From assembly GCA_024644085.1 (NCBI GenBank), contig JAHELS010000027.1, forward strand, positions 1-44,590: 44,590 nucleotides of DNA. The letters are read 5' to 3'. Of this stretch, positions 26,701 through 34,872 are shown piece by piece; the first letter of the stretch is position 1, and every line of letters begins with the position of its first letter. The position numbers were made by a program, and so were the translations under genes. The notes beneath the pieces were generated by a model. The model was not told where the DNA came from, did not search any database, and worked only from the letters and a program-made list of their open reading frames with translations. Source of the stretch: Rhodopirellula sp. (GTDB lineage Bacteria > Planctomycetota > Planctomycetia > Pirellulales > Pirellulaceae).

Positions 26701-27135
26701 GCCATCCATCACGACACGTTTTGTGACCAGCGGGATTTTTTTGTCGATCAACAACTCCGGATGCACCTCTGCGACCACGGTCATCCGTTCGATGCGCACC
26801 ATCTCGCGCGAACCGTACTGAAACGTCGACGAGGCAGCCTCGGCAATTCGTAGATCCTCGAATACCAACCCCACGTCGGGATCGAAGTGGCCCCGCCGGA
26901 TCGAAACCTCGTAGCCGCGATAGTGGTCTTGAAGTTGTGACAGAAAATGGCGACGTGCCGTTTCACCAAGAGTCGGTGGCGCCAACGCACGGAACAAAAA
27001 GAAGGTCGCCAACAACGTCAGCGCAAGGGTGAACCACCGAGACAAACGCCTCGGACGTCGCGGTGCCGGCGCATCTTGGGGGCCGCTCAACCTGGTTGCC
27101 TTCCAATGGCAAGCTGGACGTGAACTCCATCGCAC
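23788..27135 (-). CDS. Large AsmA/TamB-like envelope protein with repeated modules
   Basis: The 1115-residue protein has a basic N terminus, one membrane anchor (about 33-50) and then about 1050 residues of beta-strand-rich sequence, as in AsmA, YhdP and TamB proteins that form long hydrophobic grooves between membranes. Internal repetition is visible: the segments HPSLPKPISHLRG, YDKFPYPIESLVG, YDKFAYPLYNVSG, LPYRIDVVDG and VGPVHSLRG recur at intervals of about 110-155 residues, each followed by similar strands. The C-terminal region (about 930-1080, GQAQLQGNLGSADLLKGSGAARV to TLHGGGTLDRRRELDLTF) matches the AsmA C-terminal domain. The start is GTG; no better codon precedes the anchor. It lies 24 bases after the polytopic membrane protein gene. 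A role in moving lipid or glycolipid across the periplasm is inferred from fold and context. Confidence 0.8.
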   Translation of the reverse strand: MRWSSRPACHWKATRLSGPQDAPAPRRPRRLSRWFTLALTLLATFFLFRALAPPTLGETARRHFLSQLQDHYRGYEVSIRRGHFDPDVGLVFEDLRIAEAASSTFQYGSREMVRIERMTVVAEVHPELLIDKKIPLVTKRVVMDGVQANAWLSEGKISLAALIPLPNLGPVTPRMDLRRVSFRLLDGISNDRPINAEFENVTVLNTPSSTGDIDQSITIQGSTDFANGVLVKIEKKGGQTDLRCAVQGAFLSRDLYDRLPSEWSTAARHARDLQCVCDATLALHTTAGGDTNYQLRTTVHEGRFSHPSLPKPISHLRGIVNCDPEGISIEASHGTLGDAVVRATGRIDGYRWPCDAVLNLSTRGLLLDERFAATLPPSMQSNWDRLKPLGRIDIDAKIAHVQSQWKTDATIICKGVDVRYDKFPYPIESLVGKIVVRDNIASTQLLDGRIGGNRMQCAFRAPIRPGITNEKSFVIATDGAIPIDRTLIKALSPRGRPTTKLETFARSLSPRGSVHLATAKLTTDASGRPHRKIDLRIIDGHLRYDKFAYPLYNVSGKLQVDDELVQLVGFRATNANAGVVMCNGSYRMPAANPEASEFRITDAAVSAATDSQMSLNFRANNIPMDEALRSSLPLSTRQTWDAISPSGVLDELTVTLNQQGVGTSLDLDVTARQRENGQVTNRSLSLRPTALPYRIDVVDGTVRFDGSEVTIESINGKHDASTLSADGRCVQDENGRWELLLNLHSGSRLHPDAELIAAIPSQMREAMRRLQLRGPVSVRGQTRLALPDATHAEPSIQWDLVLQLEGNRIADVGPVHSLRGEVSVRGVRDEMGIRALGDVGIDSMHVYDLQITGIRGPFSIEGDRLLLGGQSVDRKIEPANDDAPARRVSSIRGKLFDGTIDMDGEVVLSSGGFDVGLAVRSGKVPTLLADFGQGDNELTGAFSGQAQLQGNLGSADLLKGSGAARVSGANLYKLPLIVKVLNLLRVTPTKDVAFTDGEVEFTIFGDTMTFNDLQIWGDLVTLHGGGTLDRRRELDLTFNTRVSPKNSFTHVFRPLRSQRYTLWTIDVRGPLHALEIERRALEGVGETLERLIPGMSHDESNQREESASLFGRWLR

Positions 27136-27159
27136 TTCGTCGCGATACTAGTCCTGCGT

Positions 27160-28785
27160 TCAGACGTTGATCCAGCCCAAAAACTGCCAAAAACGGTACA
27201 GCCAGGGAGACTGCCACGGTGAATCGATCGACGCGGAAACAGAAAAAACGCTGATTGCAAGCATCGCGATCAGCATCATCCTGCGGCCCTTCGCATGGCC
27301 AAGCTTGTCGATAACAGGCGTGATGACCAGCAACCACAGCGGTGCGAACCACAACATCCAGCGAAAACAAACACTTACACCGCCGTAGTTACGATCGATC
27401 AGCGGCCGGTTGAGATAGAAAAGCAAGCAAACGGTTGTTGCCAATAGCACGGCGAATGCTAGCTTTCGAAAATAACTCGGGCCTGTCCAGAGACCGCCAA
27501 TCATTCCCAGCGGGACAAGCAGCCAAATCGGCGTCAACGAAAAAAGCCCATGGTGTCCGATGGTCATGTGGAGCAAATAAATTGCCTTGGAGGGTTCACC
27601 GCGATCAACGCCGCGACGCATCCCATCTCGCCAATAGGTGTCGGGGTACTCGTACCAGTCATCCCAGTGGGCAAGTTTCCAGCCCGTTTCGTTCTTCAGC
27701 AGAGCGAAATAGGTCTCGTCAACCTTGGCAACCCAACGTTGCGGCTCGTCCGAAGGAACAATCACGACTTCTCCCTCCGGCGCTAATTGGCGTCTCTCCA
27801 AAGCTGATTCAATTTCACTTTTGAGTTCGTCATCGGGCTCACTCGCGGTCGAATTGAGATCGGCGATGGGTGCACCGTTGCCGCGATGTGCGTAGGGTGG
27901 TCGAAAGCTTTCGTGTGCGATCCAGTTGGTGCCGAAAAAGGCGACCGCGACCACGATGACACCAAGGCCAAATGGCAGGATCGAAGACCGTTTGAGCAGC
28001 GCGAAAAGCAAGAACCAGAGGCCCATCATTGAAAGCGCCGGCAATTCGTTGGCTGCGGCGAACGCGGCGCTGATGCCCGCCGCGACCCAAACCCACATCG
28101 AGACGCGCGATGAGATGTCGTCGGTCGATGCGGCGATTTTCTGTGCCGCGAAAACGTAAAGCCACATCGCAGCGGCGGTGGCCGTGGCCGCGGGAAGATG
28201 ATTATTGAGGGACACGGCAAACGGCAACATCATCGTGCCGAAGCAGGCGGCAATCGAAGCGAATAAGCGCCCCCAATGGCTGCGGCCAATTCGTTCGATG
28301 CAACCGATCGTGGCGTAAAAGAAGATCGCGAGCATCGGTAGATTCACCAGTGCGAGCACGATGCGCGCGACGTAGATCGGATGCTCTGTCAGCGTCATGC
28401 CGGTGACAAGATGGACCAGTTTGTAGACGCCGGCGACCATGGTAGGCAGAAGCGGAGGCTTGCTGCTGTAGTAATGTTGTTTGCCGTCCGAGCCGACGTG
28501 TCGAACCTTGTCAATCGTCTGCCACGGTCGACGGTGGCGGTGGATGGGATTGACGATGGCGATCTGTTTGTCAATCGCGTAGGTGCCGTGTTCGACCAGC
28601 GATGCGACGGTGCACCACCGGCTGCGGTCATTGGCGCTCAGAAAGGCTGTATCCCCTTCGCTGCTCGTCACCACCGCCATTCGTCCGGCCGCCAATGCGA
28701 GAGCGACGCATACAATTACGTGGTAGATCGATCGTCTCACAGCCCGCTCGTCGGCGGCCGTCTGAGTCGTCTCTTCGCGTATCAC
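27160..28785 (-). CDS. Polytopic membrane protein, probable GT-C-like glycosyltransferase
   Basis: The 541-residue protein has around ten or more hydrophobic helices. One soluble loop (about 290-385) contains PSDEPQRWVAKVDETYFALL. The first extracytoplasmic loop carries acidic residues (SSEGDTAFLSANDRSRW), a layout reminiscent of dolichyl-phosphate-mannose- or ArnT-type GT-C transferases, which use lipid-linked sugars. The best support is context: the gene overlaps by GTGA the upstream GT2 gene of the polyprenyl-phosphate glycosyltransferase type, which would make such a donor. No signature proves GT-C activity, so a flippase or other envelope protein is possible. Start is GTG. Confidence 0.6.
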   Translation of the reverse strand: MIREETTQTAADERAVRRSIYHVIVCVALALAAGRMAVVTSSEGDTAFLSANDRSRWCTVASLVEHGTYAIDKQIAIVNPIHRHRRPWQTIDKVRHVGSDGKQHYYSSKPPLLPTMVAGVYKLVHLVTGMTLTEHPIYVARIVLALVNLPMLAIFFYATIGCIERIGRSHWGRLFASIAACFGTMMLPFAVSLNNHLPAATATAAAMWLYVFAAQKIAASTDDISSRVSMWVWVAAGISAAFAAANELPALSMMGLWFLLFALLKRSSILPFGLGVIVVAVAFFGTNWIAHESFRPPYAHRGNGAPIADLNSTASEPDDELKSEIESALERRQLAPEGEVVIVPSDEPQRWVAKVDETYFALLKNETGWKLAHWDDWYEYPDTYWRDGMRRGVDRGEPSKAIYLLHMTIGHHGLFSLTPIWLLVPLGMIGGLWTGPSYFRKLAFAVLLATTVCLLFYLNRPLIDRNYGGVSVCFRWMLWFAPLWLLVITPVIDKLGHAKGRRMMLIAMLAISVFSVSASIDSPWQSPWLYRFWQFLGWINV

Positions 28786-29798
28786 GTTTTCTCCGCAGGC
28801 ACGCGCTGGGCGATGCTGTAGGAATCATTCATCCCATGAGTCCGCGAAACGATCAATTCGGCGAGCAAACCGGCGAGCAAGAATTGGGCGCCCAACAATA
28901 GCGCAGTGATGCAGTAATAGAATATTGCCGTCTCGTGCAGGTGAATGTCATGCATCGAATGTGATAGGCGCGTGATCACCCACATCGCTGATAGGTACGT
29001 CATCCCAATGCCTCCGATGGCAAAGAACAGCATCCCGGCAGCACCGATCAAGTGCAACGGACGGCCGGAGTACCCGGTCAGCATGTAGATCGTCAATAGA
29101 TCGAGAAAACCCTTGATCAGCCGCGACACCCCGTACTTGGACTGCCCAAATCTTCTTGCATGGTGTTCGACTTCGATTTCGCCCACCTCCCACCCGCGCG
29201 AGGCTGCGAGCACGGGGACAAATCGATGTCGCTCGCCGTAAAGTTCGACCTCGTCAAAGATTTCGCGGCGATAGGCTTTGAATCCACAGTTGTGATCGTG
29301 CAGGGCGACACCCGTTAGCGTGCTGACCAGCCAGTTGAAGACGCGACTTGGAAACACTTTGTGCCACGGATCGTGCCGGACGCGTTTCCAGCCGCTGACA
29401 ACATCGAGTCCTTGGTCCAACTGGGCCAGGAAACGCGGGATCTCGTCGGGGTCATCTTGAAGATCGGCATCCATGGTGATCACGATTTCGCCGCAACAGG
29501 CCTCGAATCCGGCCGACAAAGCCGCCGCCTTGCCAAAGTTTCGTCGAAATCGAATCGCCTCGGTTCCTGGATCCTCTTCGGACAACTTCTCGATGATCGA
29601 CCAGGATCGGTCGGTCGATCCATCGTCGACGAATACAATTTGGCAATTCAGTCCTGCCGAGTCGCATTGCTCACGTATCCGCCCGTGCAACTCTTCGAGC
29701 GAATCCTGTTCGTTGAGCGTTGGGATCACAAAAGATACGTTCCTTCGCTCCTCCGACGCGGGCGTAGTTTGAGTATTGAGGTATTCGTTTTCGGACAA
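28782..29798 (-). CDS. GT2 glycosyltransferase (polyprenyl-phosphate sugar transferase type)
   Basis: The 338-residue protein has a GT-A domain at its N terminus with VSFVIPTLNEQDSL, FVDDGSTDRS (D58-D59) and the metal-binding MDADLQDDPDE (D110 and D112). These are typical of DPM1/ArnC/GtrB enzymes that move a sugar from a nucleotide to polyprenyl phosphate. The DHNCGFKAYRREIF and HHARRFGQSKYG segments are also typical of this group. Two membrane helices close the protein (about 235-262 and 290-320), as in GtrB-like members. It is the first gene of the minus-strand envelope operon and overlaps the polytopic protein gene by four bases. The sugar is unknown. Confidence 0.92.
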   Translation of the reverse strand: MSENEYLNTQTTPASEERRNVSFVIPTLNEQDSLEELHGRIREQCDSAGLNCQIVFVDDGSTDRSWSIIEKLSEEDPGTEAIRFRRNFGKAAALSAGFEACCGEIVITMDADLQDDPDEIPRFLAQLDQGLDVVSGWKRVRHDPWHKVFPSRVFNWLVSTLTGVALHDHNCGFKAYRREIFDEVELYGERHRFVPVLAASRGWEVGEIEVEHHARRFGQSKYGVSRLIKGFLDLLTIYMLTGYSGRPLHLIGAAGMLFFAIGGIGMTYLSAMWVITRLSHSMHDIHLHETAIFYYCITALLLGAQFLLAGLLAELIVSRTHGMNDSYSIAQRVPAEKT

Positions 29799-29960
29799 GG
29801 GATGCTCGGCACAATTGAGTGATAGTCCGGCTGGGCAGATCGTCCATTATGCTCACCGCGGGGCTTGGTACCATCCCCGCGAGGTGTGCGTTTGGCGCGA
29901 GTCCTGGAAATTTGCGGGCGAGCGTGGTTGGTTGCCGTGCGCGTTTTGTATACTGATCAA
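29799..29960. other. Divergent promoter region
   Basis: These 162 bases separate the minus-strand envelope operon from the plus-strand DUF1549/1553 gene and must contain promoters for both. The plus side holds TATACT at 29949-29954. I see no clear minus-strand consensus and no gene. Confidence 0.5.
29949..29954 (+). promoter_or_regulatory. -10-like TATACT directly before an ATG
   Basis: TATACT matches the -10 consensus at five of six positions and lies only six bases before the ATG at 29961. Transcription would begin at or next to the start codon, implying a leaderless message. The -35 region is weak (TTGGTT with a 15-base spacer). Confidence 0.25.
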
Positions 29961-32387
29961 ATGCGGGATTGGCAGCTCCACTTGATTTTGCTTTTTCTTT
30001 TTTCGGCGGCGCCGGTAATCGGTGAAGAACCCTCGGACGATGCAGAGATATCGTTTTTCGAATCGAGGATCCGCCCGGCTCTTGTCGAACATTGCTATGA
30101 GTGCCACTCGAGCGAGGCTGGTTTTCGTGAGGGCGGATTGCACGTTGACACACGTGAATCAATTCGCGCCGGTGGCGAGAGCGGACCGGCGGTGGTTCCG
30201 GGCAAGCCGGGTGAGAGTTGGCTGCTGAAGGCGATCTCGCACGCCGACTCCGATCTAATCATGCCTCCTCAGGGCGAGCAACTTGACGAATCGTTGGTTG
30301 CCGATTTTCGCAGATGGATCGAGCGCGGCGCTGCCGACCCGCGAGACTCGATACCGGGCGCGTCGAAGACCTGGTCACCCGCCGACGCGATCGACCACTG
30401 GGCCTACCAATCGCCGGCCTCGCCGATCGCGCCGGTGATTGAAACCGATTGGAACCGCAGTGACATCGACTTGTTCGTGCTGGAGAAGTTGCGTGCCGCC
30501 GGGCTGAGCCCATCGGTTGACGCGTCTCCCGAGACACTGCTTCGACGAGTGACGTTTGATTTGACCGGACTGCCCCCCGAACCGACGAAAATCGAGGAAT
30601 TCACGCAACGAGTCAAAGCTCACGGACTTGACGGTGCCCTGGGCGACGAGGTCGATCGCTTGCTCGCCTCGGACGCCTACGGCGAACGTTGGGCGCGTCA
30701 TTGGTTGGACGTAGCGCGATTCGGTGAATCGAGCGGCAAAGAAGCAAACATCACGTTTCCTTACGCTTGGCGTTTTCGCGATTACGTGATCGATTCATTT
30801 CGCGATGATGTTCCGCTGGATCAGTTCTTGACTCAGCAGATAGCCGGCGACTTGTTGCCCGCAAGCGATGACGCCCAGCGCACGCGGTTGCTGATCGCGA
30901 CCGGGTTTCTTGCGCTTGGTCCGAAGAACCTCGACGCGGCCGATCCGCGACAGTTCGAGGCCGATTTGATTGACGAACAAATTGACGCGGTGACGCGAGT
31001 GTTCATGGCCAGCTCTTTAGCCTGTGCGAGGTGCCACGATCACAAGTCGGACCCGTTTTCGATGGAAGATTACTATGCGCTTTCGGGCGTATTCGCGAGT
31101 ACCAAAACTTTTTTCGGCACGGCGGTGTCACCGGCAAACCGCGTTGGCGGCGATCCTTTGCGATTGCCCGGGCTGGCAACCACCCCGGTGTTGCACCGGT
31201 CGATCACTGCGGCGAAAGTCGCGGAGTTGAAAGCACAAAAGGCGGCTCTGGAAAAAGAAAGAGTGGACAAAGGCCGCGCGTTAACGCTGCGTGACGCACT
31301 GCGAATCTTCTGGCAAACCGGTGGGATCGAGGGGCAATTGGAAAAGTTTGACGACCAGGGCCGAGCGTTGCCTTTGGCGATGGGAGTGCTTGAGGCCGAT
31401 GTGATTCGCGACGCACCGCTGCTGGTTCGCGGAGACGTCAACCGGCCTGGTGATGTGATCCCGCGTCGGCTGCCTTCGAACGTGAAAGTCAAGCGACCAC
31501 CGGAGATTGACCTCAATCAAAGCGGTCGCTTGGCGCTGGCGCATTGGCTGGCACGTCCCGACCACCCACTGACGGCGCGCGTCTTTGTCAACCGCGTTTG
31601 GTCGCACCTGTTTGGCGAGGGACTTGTCAGCAGCGTGGATGACTTCGGTACGACCGGTCAATTCCCGAGCCATCCCGACCTGCTCGAGTATCTGGCAATT
31701 CGCTTTGTCGAGCAGGATTGGTCAGTCAAGCGTTTGATCCGCGAGATCGTGTTGTCGCGCGTCTACCGGCAATCATCCGCGTTTGATCCCGAGGCATTCG
31801 AGGTTGATCCGGAGAACCGAATGCTATGGCGGATGAGCAAACGTCGCCTCGAGGCAGAAGCCATGCGCGACGCGATGCTGGCGGTCTCGGGTGAATTGGA
31901 TTTAGATCCGCCGCTTGGTTCACTGGTTGGCCGCGTGATCGGCGATCGTCCCGTCTCGCTTGTGGGCCTCGACAAACGACTGCCGCCCGATTTGGATGGA
32001 TCGCTTCACCGTTCCATCTATCTGCCGGTGCTGAGGGATCGGTTGCCCGCAGTGCTTGATGTCTTTGATTTTGCCGAGCCGAGCCTGGTCACGGGAAAAC
32101 GTGAAACGACGAACGTGCCGACACAGGCGTTGTACTTGATGAACAGCGACTTCGTTGCGGAGCGGGCTGCTGCGATGGCGAAGCGTTTGAAAGCGGAATC
32201 GGATGGCGACACAAGTGAGTTGATCGAATCCGCATTCCTTTACTGCTATGGGCGTCGTCCGTCCACCGAGGAAACAGAATTGGTCGGCTCTTTCCTTCGC
32301 GCCGGTTCAAAATCCGATCGGAGTGAGCGATTGGAACGGTGTTGCCAATCGTTGCTTTCGACGGCTGAGTTCCGTTTACTTGATTGA
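29961..32387 (+). CDS. Planctomycete cytochrome with DUF1549 and DUF1553 domains
   Basis: The 808-residue protein is a typical PSCyt1/DUF1549/DUF1553 protein. A signal peptide (MRDWQLHL, hydrophobic core, ending VIGEEPS) is followed by a heme-binding C45-Y-E-C48-H49. DUF1549 runs from about 164, with a second C355-A-R-C358-H359 followed by DHKSDPF. DUF1553 runs from about 532 (HPLTARVFVNRVWSHLFGEG) nearly to the end. I chose the ATG at 29961; the frame is open back to 29865, but that part would bury the signal peptide. These proteins are very numerous in planctomycetes and are usually paired with a DUF1501 gene, as here, where the next ATG lies eight bases after the stop. They are thought to act in periplasmic oxidation, perhaps of polysaccharides, but the substrate is unknown. 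Confidence 0.95.
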   Translation: MRDWQLHLILLFLFSAAPVIGEEPSDDAEISFFESRIRPALVEHCYECHSSEAGFREGGLHVDTRESIRAGGESGPAVVPGKPGESWLLKAISHADSDLIMPPQGEQLDESLVADFRRWIERGAADPRDSIPGASKTWSPADAIDHWAYQSPASPIAPVIETDWNRSDIDLFVLEKLRAAGLSPSVDASPETLLRRVTFDLTGLPPEPTKIEEFTQRVKAHGLDGALGDEVDRLLASDAYGERWARHWLDVARFGESSGKEANITFPYAWRFRDYVIDSFRDDVPLDQFLTQQIAGDLLPASDDAQRTRLLIATGFLALGPKNLDAADPRQFEADLIDEQIDAVTRVFMASSLACARCHDHKSDPFSMEDYYALSGVFASTKTFFGTAVSPANRVGGDPLRLPGLATTPVLHRSITAAKVAELKAQKAALEKERVDKGRALTLRDALRIFWQTGGIEGQLEKFDDQGRALPLAMGVLEADVIRDAPLLVRGDVNRPGDVIPRRLPSNVKVKRPPEIDLNQSGRLALAHWLARPDHPLTARVFVNRVWSHLFGEGLVSSVDDFGTTGQFPSHPDLLEYLAIRFVEQDWSVKRLIREIVLSRVYRQSSAFDPEAFEVDPENRMLWRMSKRRLEAEAMRDAMLAVSGELDLDPPLGSLVGRVIGDRPVSLVGLDKRLPPDLDGSLHRSIYLPVLRDRLPAVLDVFDFAEPSLVTGKRETTNVPTQALYLMNSDFVAERAAAMAKRLKAESDGDTSELIESAFLYCYGRRPSTEETELVGSFLRAGSKSDRSERLERCCQSLLSTAEFRLLD

Positions 32388-32395
32388 GAATTGCT

Positions 32396-33802
32396 ATGCA
32401 GCCGCGAAAAACGAATGTCTGGTCACGCCGAGAGTTGCTGCGGTCGGTTGCATCGGGATTTGGTTTCTTGGCGTTTGCCGACCTGGCGCACCGCACCGCG
32501 GCAGGGCAGACGGCAACTCATTTTCCCGCCCTCGCTAAGCGTGTGATCTTTTTATGTATGAATGGCGGACCGTCGCACGTCGATCTGTTCGATTACAAAC
32601 CGGAATTGAATCGACGATCGGGCGAATCATTGAGTGAGCGAGGCGGCGCCACATTGCTCGGTTCGCCGTTTCGATTTTCGCGTCATGGCGATTCGGGCCA
32701 CTGGATCTCGGAATTGTTTCCGCACCTTGCCGCCGAGGCTGACGAACTTTGCATGATTCACAGCATGCAGACCGACTTGCCGAATCACTCGCAGGCATTT
32801 CTGCAAATGCACACGGGAAGTTTTCAATTTACCCGTCCCTCGCTCGGATCCTGGGCACTTTATGGTCTGGGGAGCGAAAACGAAAATCTGCCCGGTTTCA
32901 TCACGCTCAGCCCACCGTCGGACAATGGCGGTGCTCGTAACTACGGCAGCAGTTTCTTACCGGCGATGTACCAGGGTACGAGAATCGGCACGAATCAGAT
33001 TCCTCGTTTTTATGCCAAGTTGATGGGAATCGACGCAGAGCCGGGCCCGCCTCTGCGTAATGTCAACAATTCGCGGCTTTCGCGGTCCCAGCAGCGTGAG
33101 CAGCTCGATTTGATCCGTGACTTGAACGAACAAAAGCTTCGGCGAGAAACGTTCCATCCCGAAATCGAGGGTGCCATTGAATCCTTTGAGTTGGCGTTTC
33201 GAATGCAGGACGAGATACCGCATGTCATGGACCTTGGAGCCGAGTCGAAAGAAACATTGCGACTTTATGGCATTGGCTCGGGCGAGCCGACGGATCGATT
33301 TGGGCAGCAGTGTTTGATGGCGCGTCGCATGGCCGAGGCCGGCGTGCGATTCATTGAATTGACATCTCCGATCGGCTGGGACCACCATTTTCGATTGCAG
33401 GAAGAATTGCCCGAGTCATGTCTTGCAACGGACAAACCGATCGCGGCACTGCTTTCGGATTTGAAACAACGTGGGCTGCTCGAAGACACGCTTGTAATTT
33501 GGGCCGGCGAGTTCGGCCGTACTCCGTACGCACAGAGCGGCAGCGGGCGCGACCACAACAACAAGGGCTATACGATCTGGATGGCGGGCGGAGGTGTTAA
33601 AGGAGGTTTTCGTCATGGAGCAACCGATGACTACGGGAGCACTGCAGTCGAGGAACCGGTTCACATTCACGACTGGCACGCCACGGTCCTGCGACTGTTG
33701 GGGCTCGATCACACCAGGCTGACGTTTTCTTATGCGGGACGCGACTACCGCTTGACTGACGTGCACGGGAATGTTGTGGAGTCGATTTTGGACAGGGTCT
33801 AA
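32396..33802 (+). CDS. Tat-exported DUF1501 (sulfatase-like fold) protein
   Basis: The 468-residue protein starts with a twin-arginine signal (S-R11-R12-E-L-L, then a hydrophobic core ending AAG). The mature part is DUF1501, which shares the alkaline phosphatase/sulfatase fold: RVIFLCMNGGPSHVDLFDYKP at the start, FGRTPYAQSGSGRDHNNKGY in the middle and a C-terminal HDWHATVLRLLGLDH segment. No Cys/Ser-x-Pro-x-Arg motif is seen, so it is not a classical sulfatase. The ATG at 32396 is preferred over the TTG at 32384, which overlaps the upstream stop. It forms the usual pair with the cytochrome gene eight bases upstream. The enzyme reaction is not established. Confidence 0.93.
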   Translation: MQPRKTNVWSRRELLRSVASGFGFLAFADLAHRTAAGQTATHFPALAKRVIFLCMNGGPSHVDLFDYKPELNRRSGESLSERGGATLLGSPFRFSRHGDSGHWISELFPHLAAEADELCMIHSMQTDLPNHSQAFLQMHTGSFQFTRPSLGSWALYGLGSENENLPGFITLSPPSDNGGARNYGSSFLPAMYQGTRIGTNQIPRFYAKLMGIDAEPGPPLRNVNNSRLSRSQQREQLDLIRDLNEQKLRRETFHPEIEGAIESFELAFRMQDEIPHVMDLGAESKETLRLYGIGSGEPTDRFGQQCLMARRMAEAGVRFIELTSPIGWDHHFRLQEELPESCLATDKPIAALLSDLKQRGLLEDTLVIWAGEFGRTPYAQSGSGRDHNNKGYTIWMAGGGVKGGFRHGATDDYGSTAVEEPVHIHDWHATVLRLLGLDHTRLTFSYAGRDYRLTDVHGNVVESILDRV

Positions 33803-33886
33803 CGACTTCGCGCCGTCGGCAAGGCATGGCTATACTTCTGTCTGCTCTCGACGTTTCAGCCATTTTCAATTGCCGATTCAGGTGCG

Positions 33887-34423
33887 ATGTCATTCGAGCC
33901 GCCGCAACATTCGTATTCTGTTCCAGCGCAACCCGCTCGAAAGGGCACGGGTGTGCTGTGGTGGTTTCTCGGCTTGGGGGCGCTTCTATGCATCGTATGC
34001 TGCGGCGGTCTAATCGCGGGGCTGGCGTACATCGGGGTCGAAGGCCCGGAGACGTCGGTCTACACCGGCAACCAGGTTCCGGCGCGATACGTCAAGACGA
34101 TGCGTGAAGTCGGCGCGCTCGATCCGAACGAAAACATCCGCTACTTTTACTCCGATTCGCTTGTGGATATTCGTGACGGATTCTATTTCATCAGCAACAA
34201 GAAACTCGTCATTTTCATCGACGACGGCCGGGAGTCTCCGTTGACCGTGATCCCGTTTGATCAGATCGAGAGTACGGAGATCTTTCGCAACGAATCGTTC
34301 TTTGAAGACAGCGAAATCACGGTCGTGATGAAGGACGGCGAGGTGCTGGCCTTTCCGGTGTCGAGCGAGTTCGATCGAGACCAGCAATTCTTCGACGCGA
34401 TCGAGTCGAGCAGAAATCAGTAG
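33887..34423 (+). CDS. Single-TM protein with possible PH-like domain
   Basis: A 178-residue protein with a short proline-rich cytoplasmic start, one membrane helix at about 22-50, and a soluble C-terminal domain of about 110 residues. That domain alternates short strands (NIRYFYSDSL, GFYFISNKKLVIFID, LTVIPFDQIESTEIF, EITVVMKDGEVLAFPV) and ends in a helix (QQFFDAIESS). This pattern suggests a bacterial PH-like domain, but I cannot confirm it. It stands alone between the DUF1501 gene and the DUF485 gene. A TATACT at 33831 could be its -10 element. Confidence 0.75.
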   Translation: MSFEPPQHSYSVPAQPARKGTGVLWWFLGLGALLCIVCCGGLIAGLAYIGVEGPETSVYTGNQVPARYVKTMREVGALDPNENIRYFYSDSLVDIRDGFYFISNKKLVIFIDDGRESPLTVIPFDQIESTEIFRNESFFEDSEITVVMKDGEVLAFPVSSEFDRDQQFFDAIESSRNQ

Positions 34424-34522
34424 AGGGCTGTGCCGCACCGCAACGTCCGCGAGTTTCTACGACGGTCGGTCTGTTTTCACGATTCTTCATCGGCCAACGC
34501 TTCAGTGACTCGTCGCGGCATG

Positions 34523-34543
34523 CCAAGTCGTTTATAAACTTGG
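34523..34543. promoter_or_regulatory. Inverted repeat overlapping a -10-like element
   Basis: CCAAGT at 34523-34528 and ACTTGG at 34538-34543 are perfect inverted arms with a nine-base spacer. The spacer and one arm include TATAAA at 34533-34538. It lies 35 bases before the DUF485 gene, where an operator for the permease operon would be expected. A pattern match only. Confidence 0.3.
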
Positions 34544-34578
34544 GACGTCGTCCAGGCCTCCCCCCGCGTGCCCGCCGC

Positions 34579-34872
34579 ATGAATACGTCCGATACACCTT
34601 CTGCAGAGCGACAGTTCAATACCCGATTAGGGTTGCTGCTGTTTTTTTTGTATCTGGTCTTCTATCTCGGCTTTGTGTTGGTCAACGCCTTCGCGGCGGA
34701 CGTGATGGACACGATCGCGTTGGCGGGACTGAACCTGGCGATCGTTTATGGGTTTGGATTGATCGTGGCCGCATTTGTGTTGGCAATGATCTACGGATTG
34801 ATGTGCCGCGCCGAGCCGGACGAGACGCGAGATTCCGATGCTAAGGTGGACGGCGAGGAGGACGTGACATGA
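34579..34872 (+). CDS. DUF485 small membrane protein (YjcH-like)
   Basis: The 97-residue protein has two hydrophobic helices (about 17-42 and 50-78), with the RQFNTRLGLLLFFLYLVFY opening typical of DUF485. In many bacteria this protein is encoded just before the ActP acetate permease, and here its stop overlaps the permease ATG (ATGA). The longer frame from 34540 begins with a non-conserved Arg-rich segment, so I use the ATG at 34579. Its C-terminal acidic tail holds the GAGGAG ribosome site for the next gene. It probably assists or regulates the permease. Confidence 0.88.
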   Translation: MNTSDTPSAERQFNTRLGLLLFFLYLVFYLGFVLVNAFAADVMDTIALAGLNLAIVYGFGLIVAAFVLAMIYGLMCRAEPDETRDSDAKVDGEEDVT

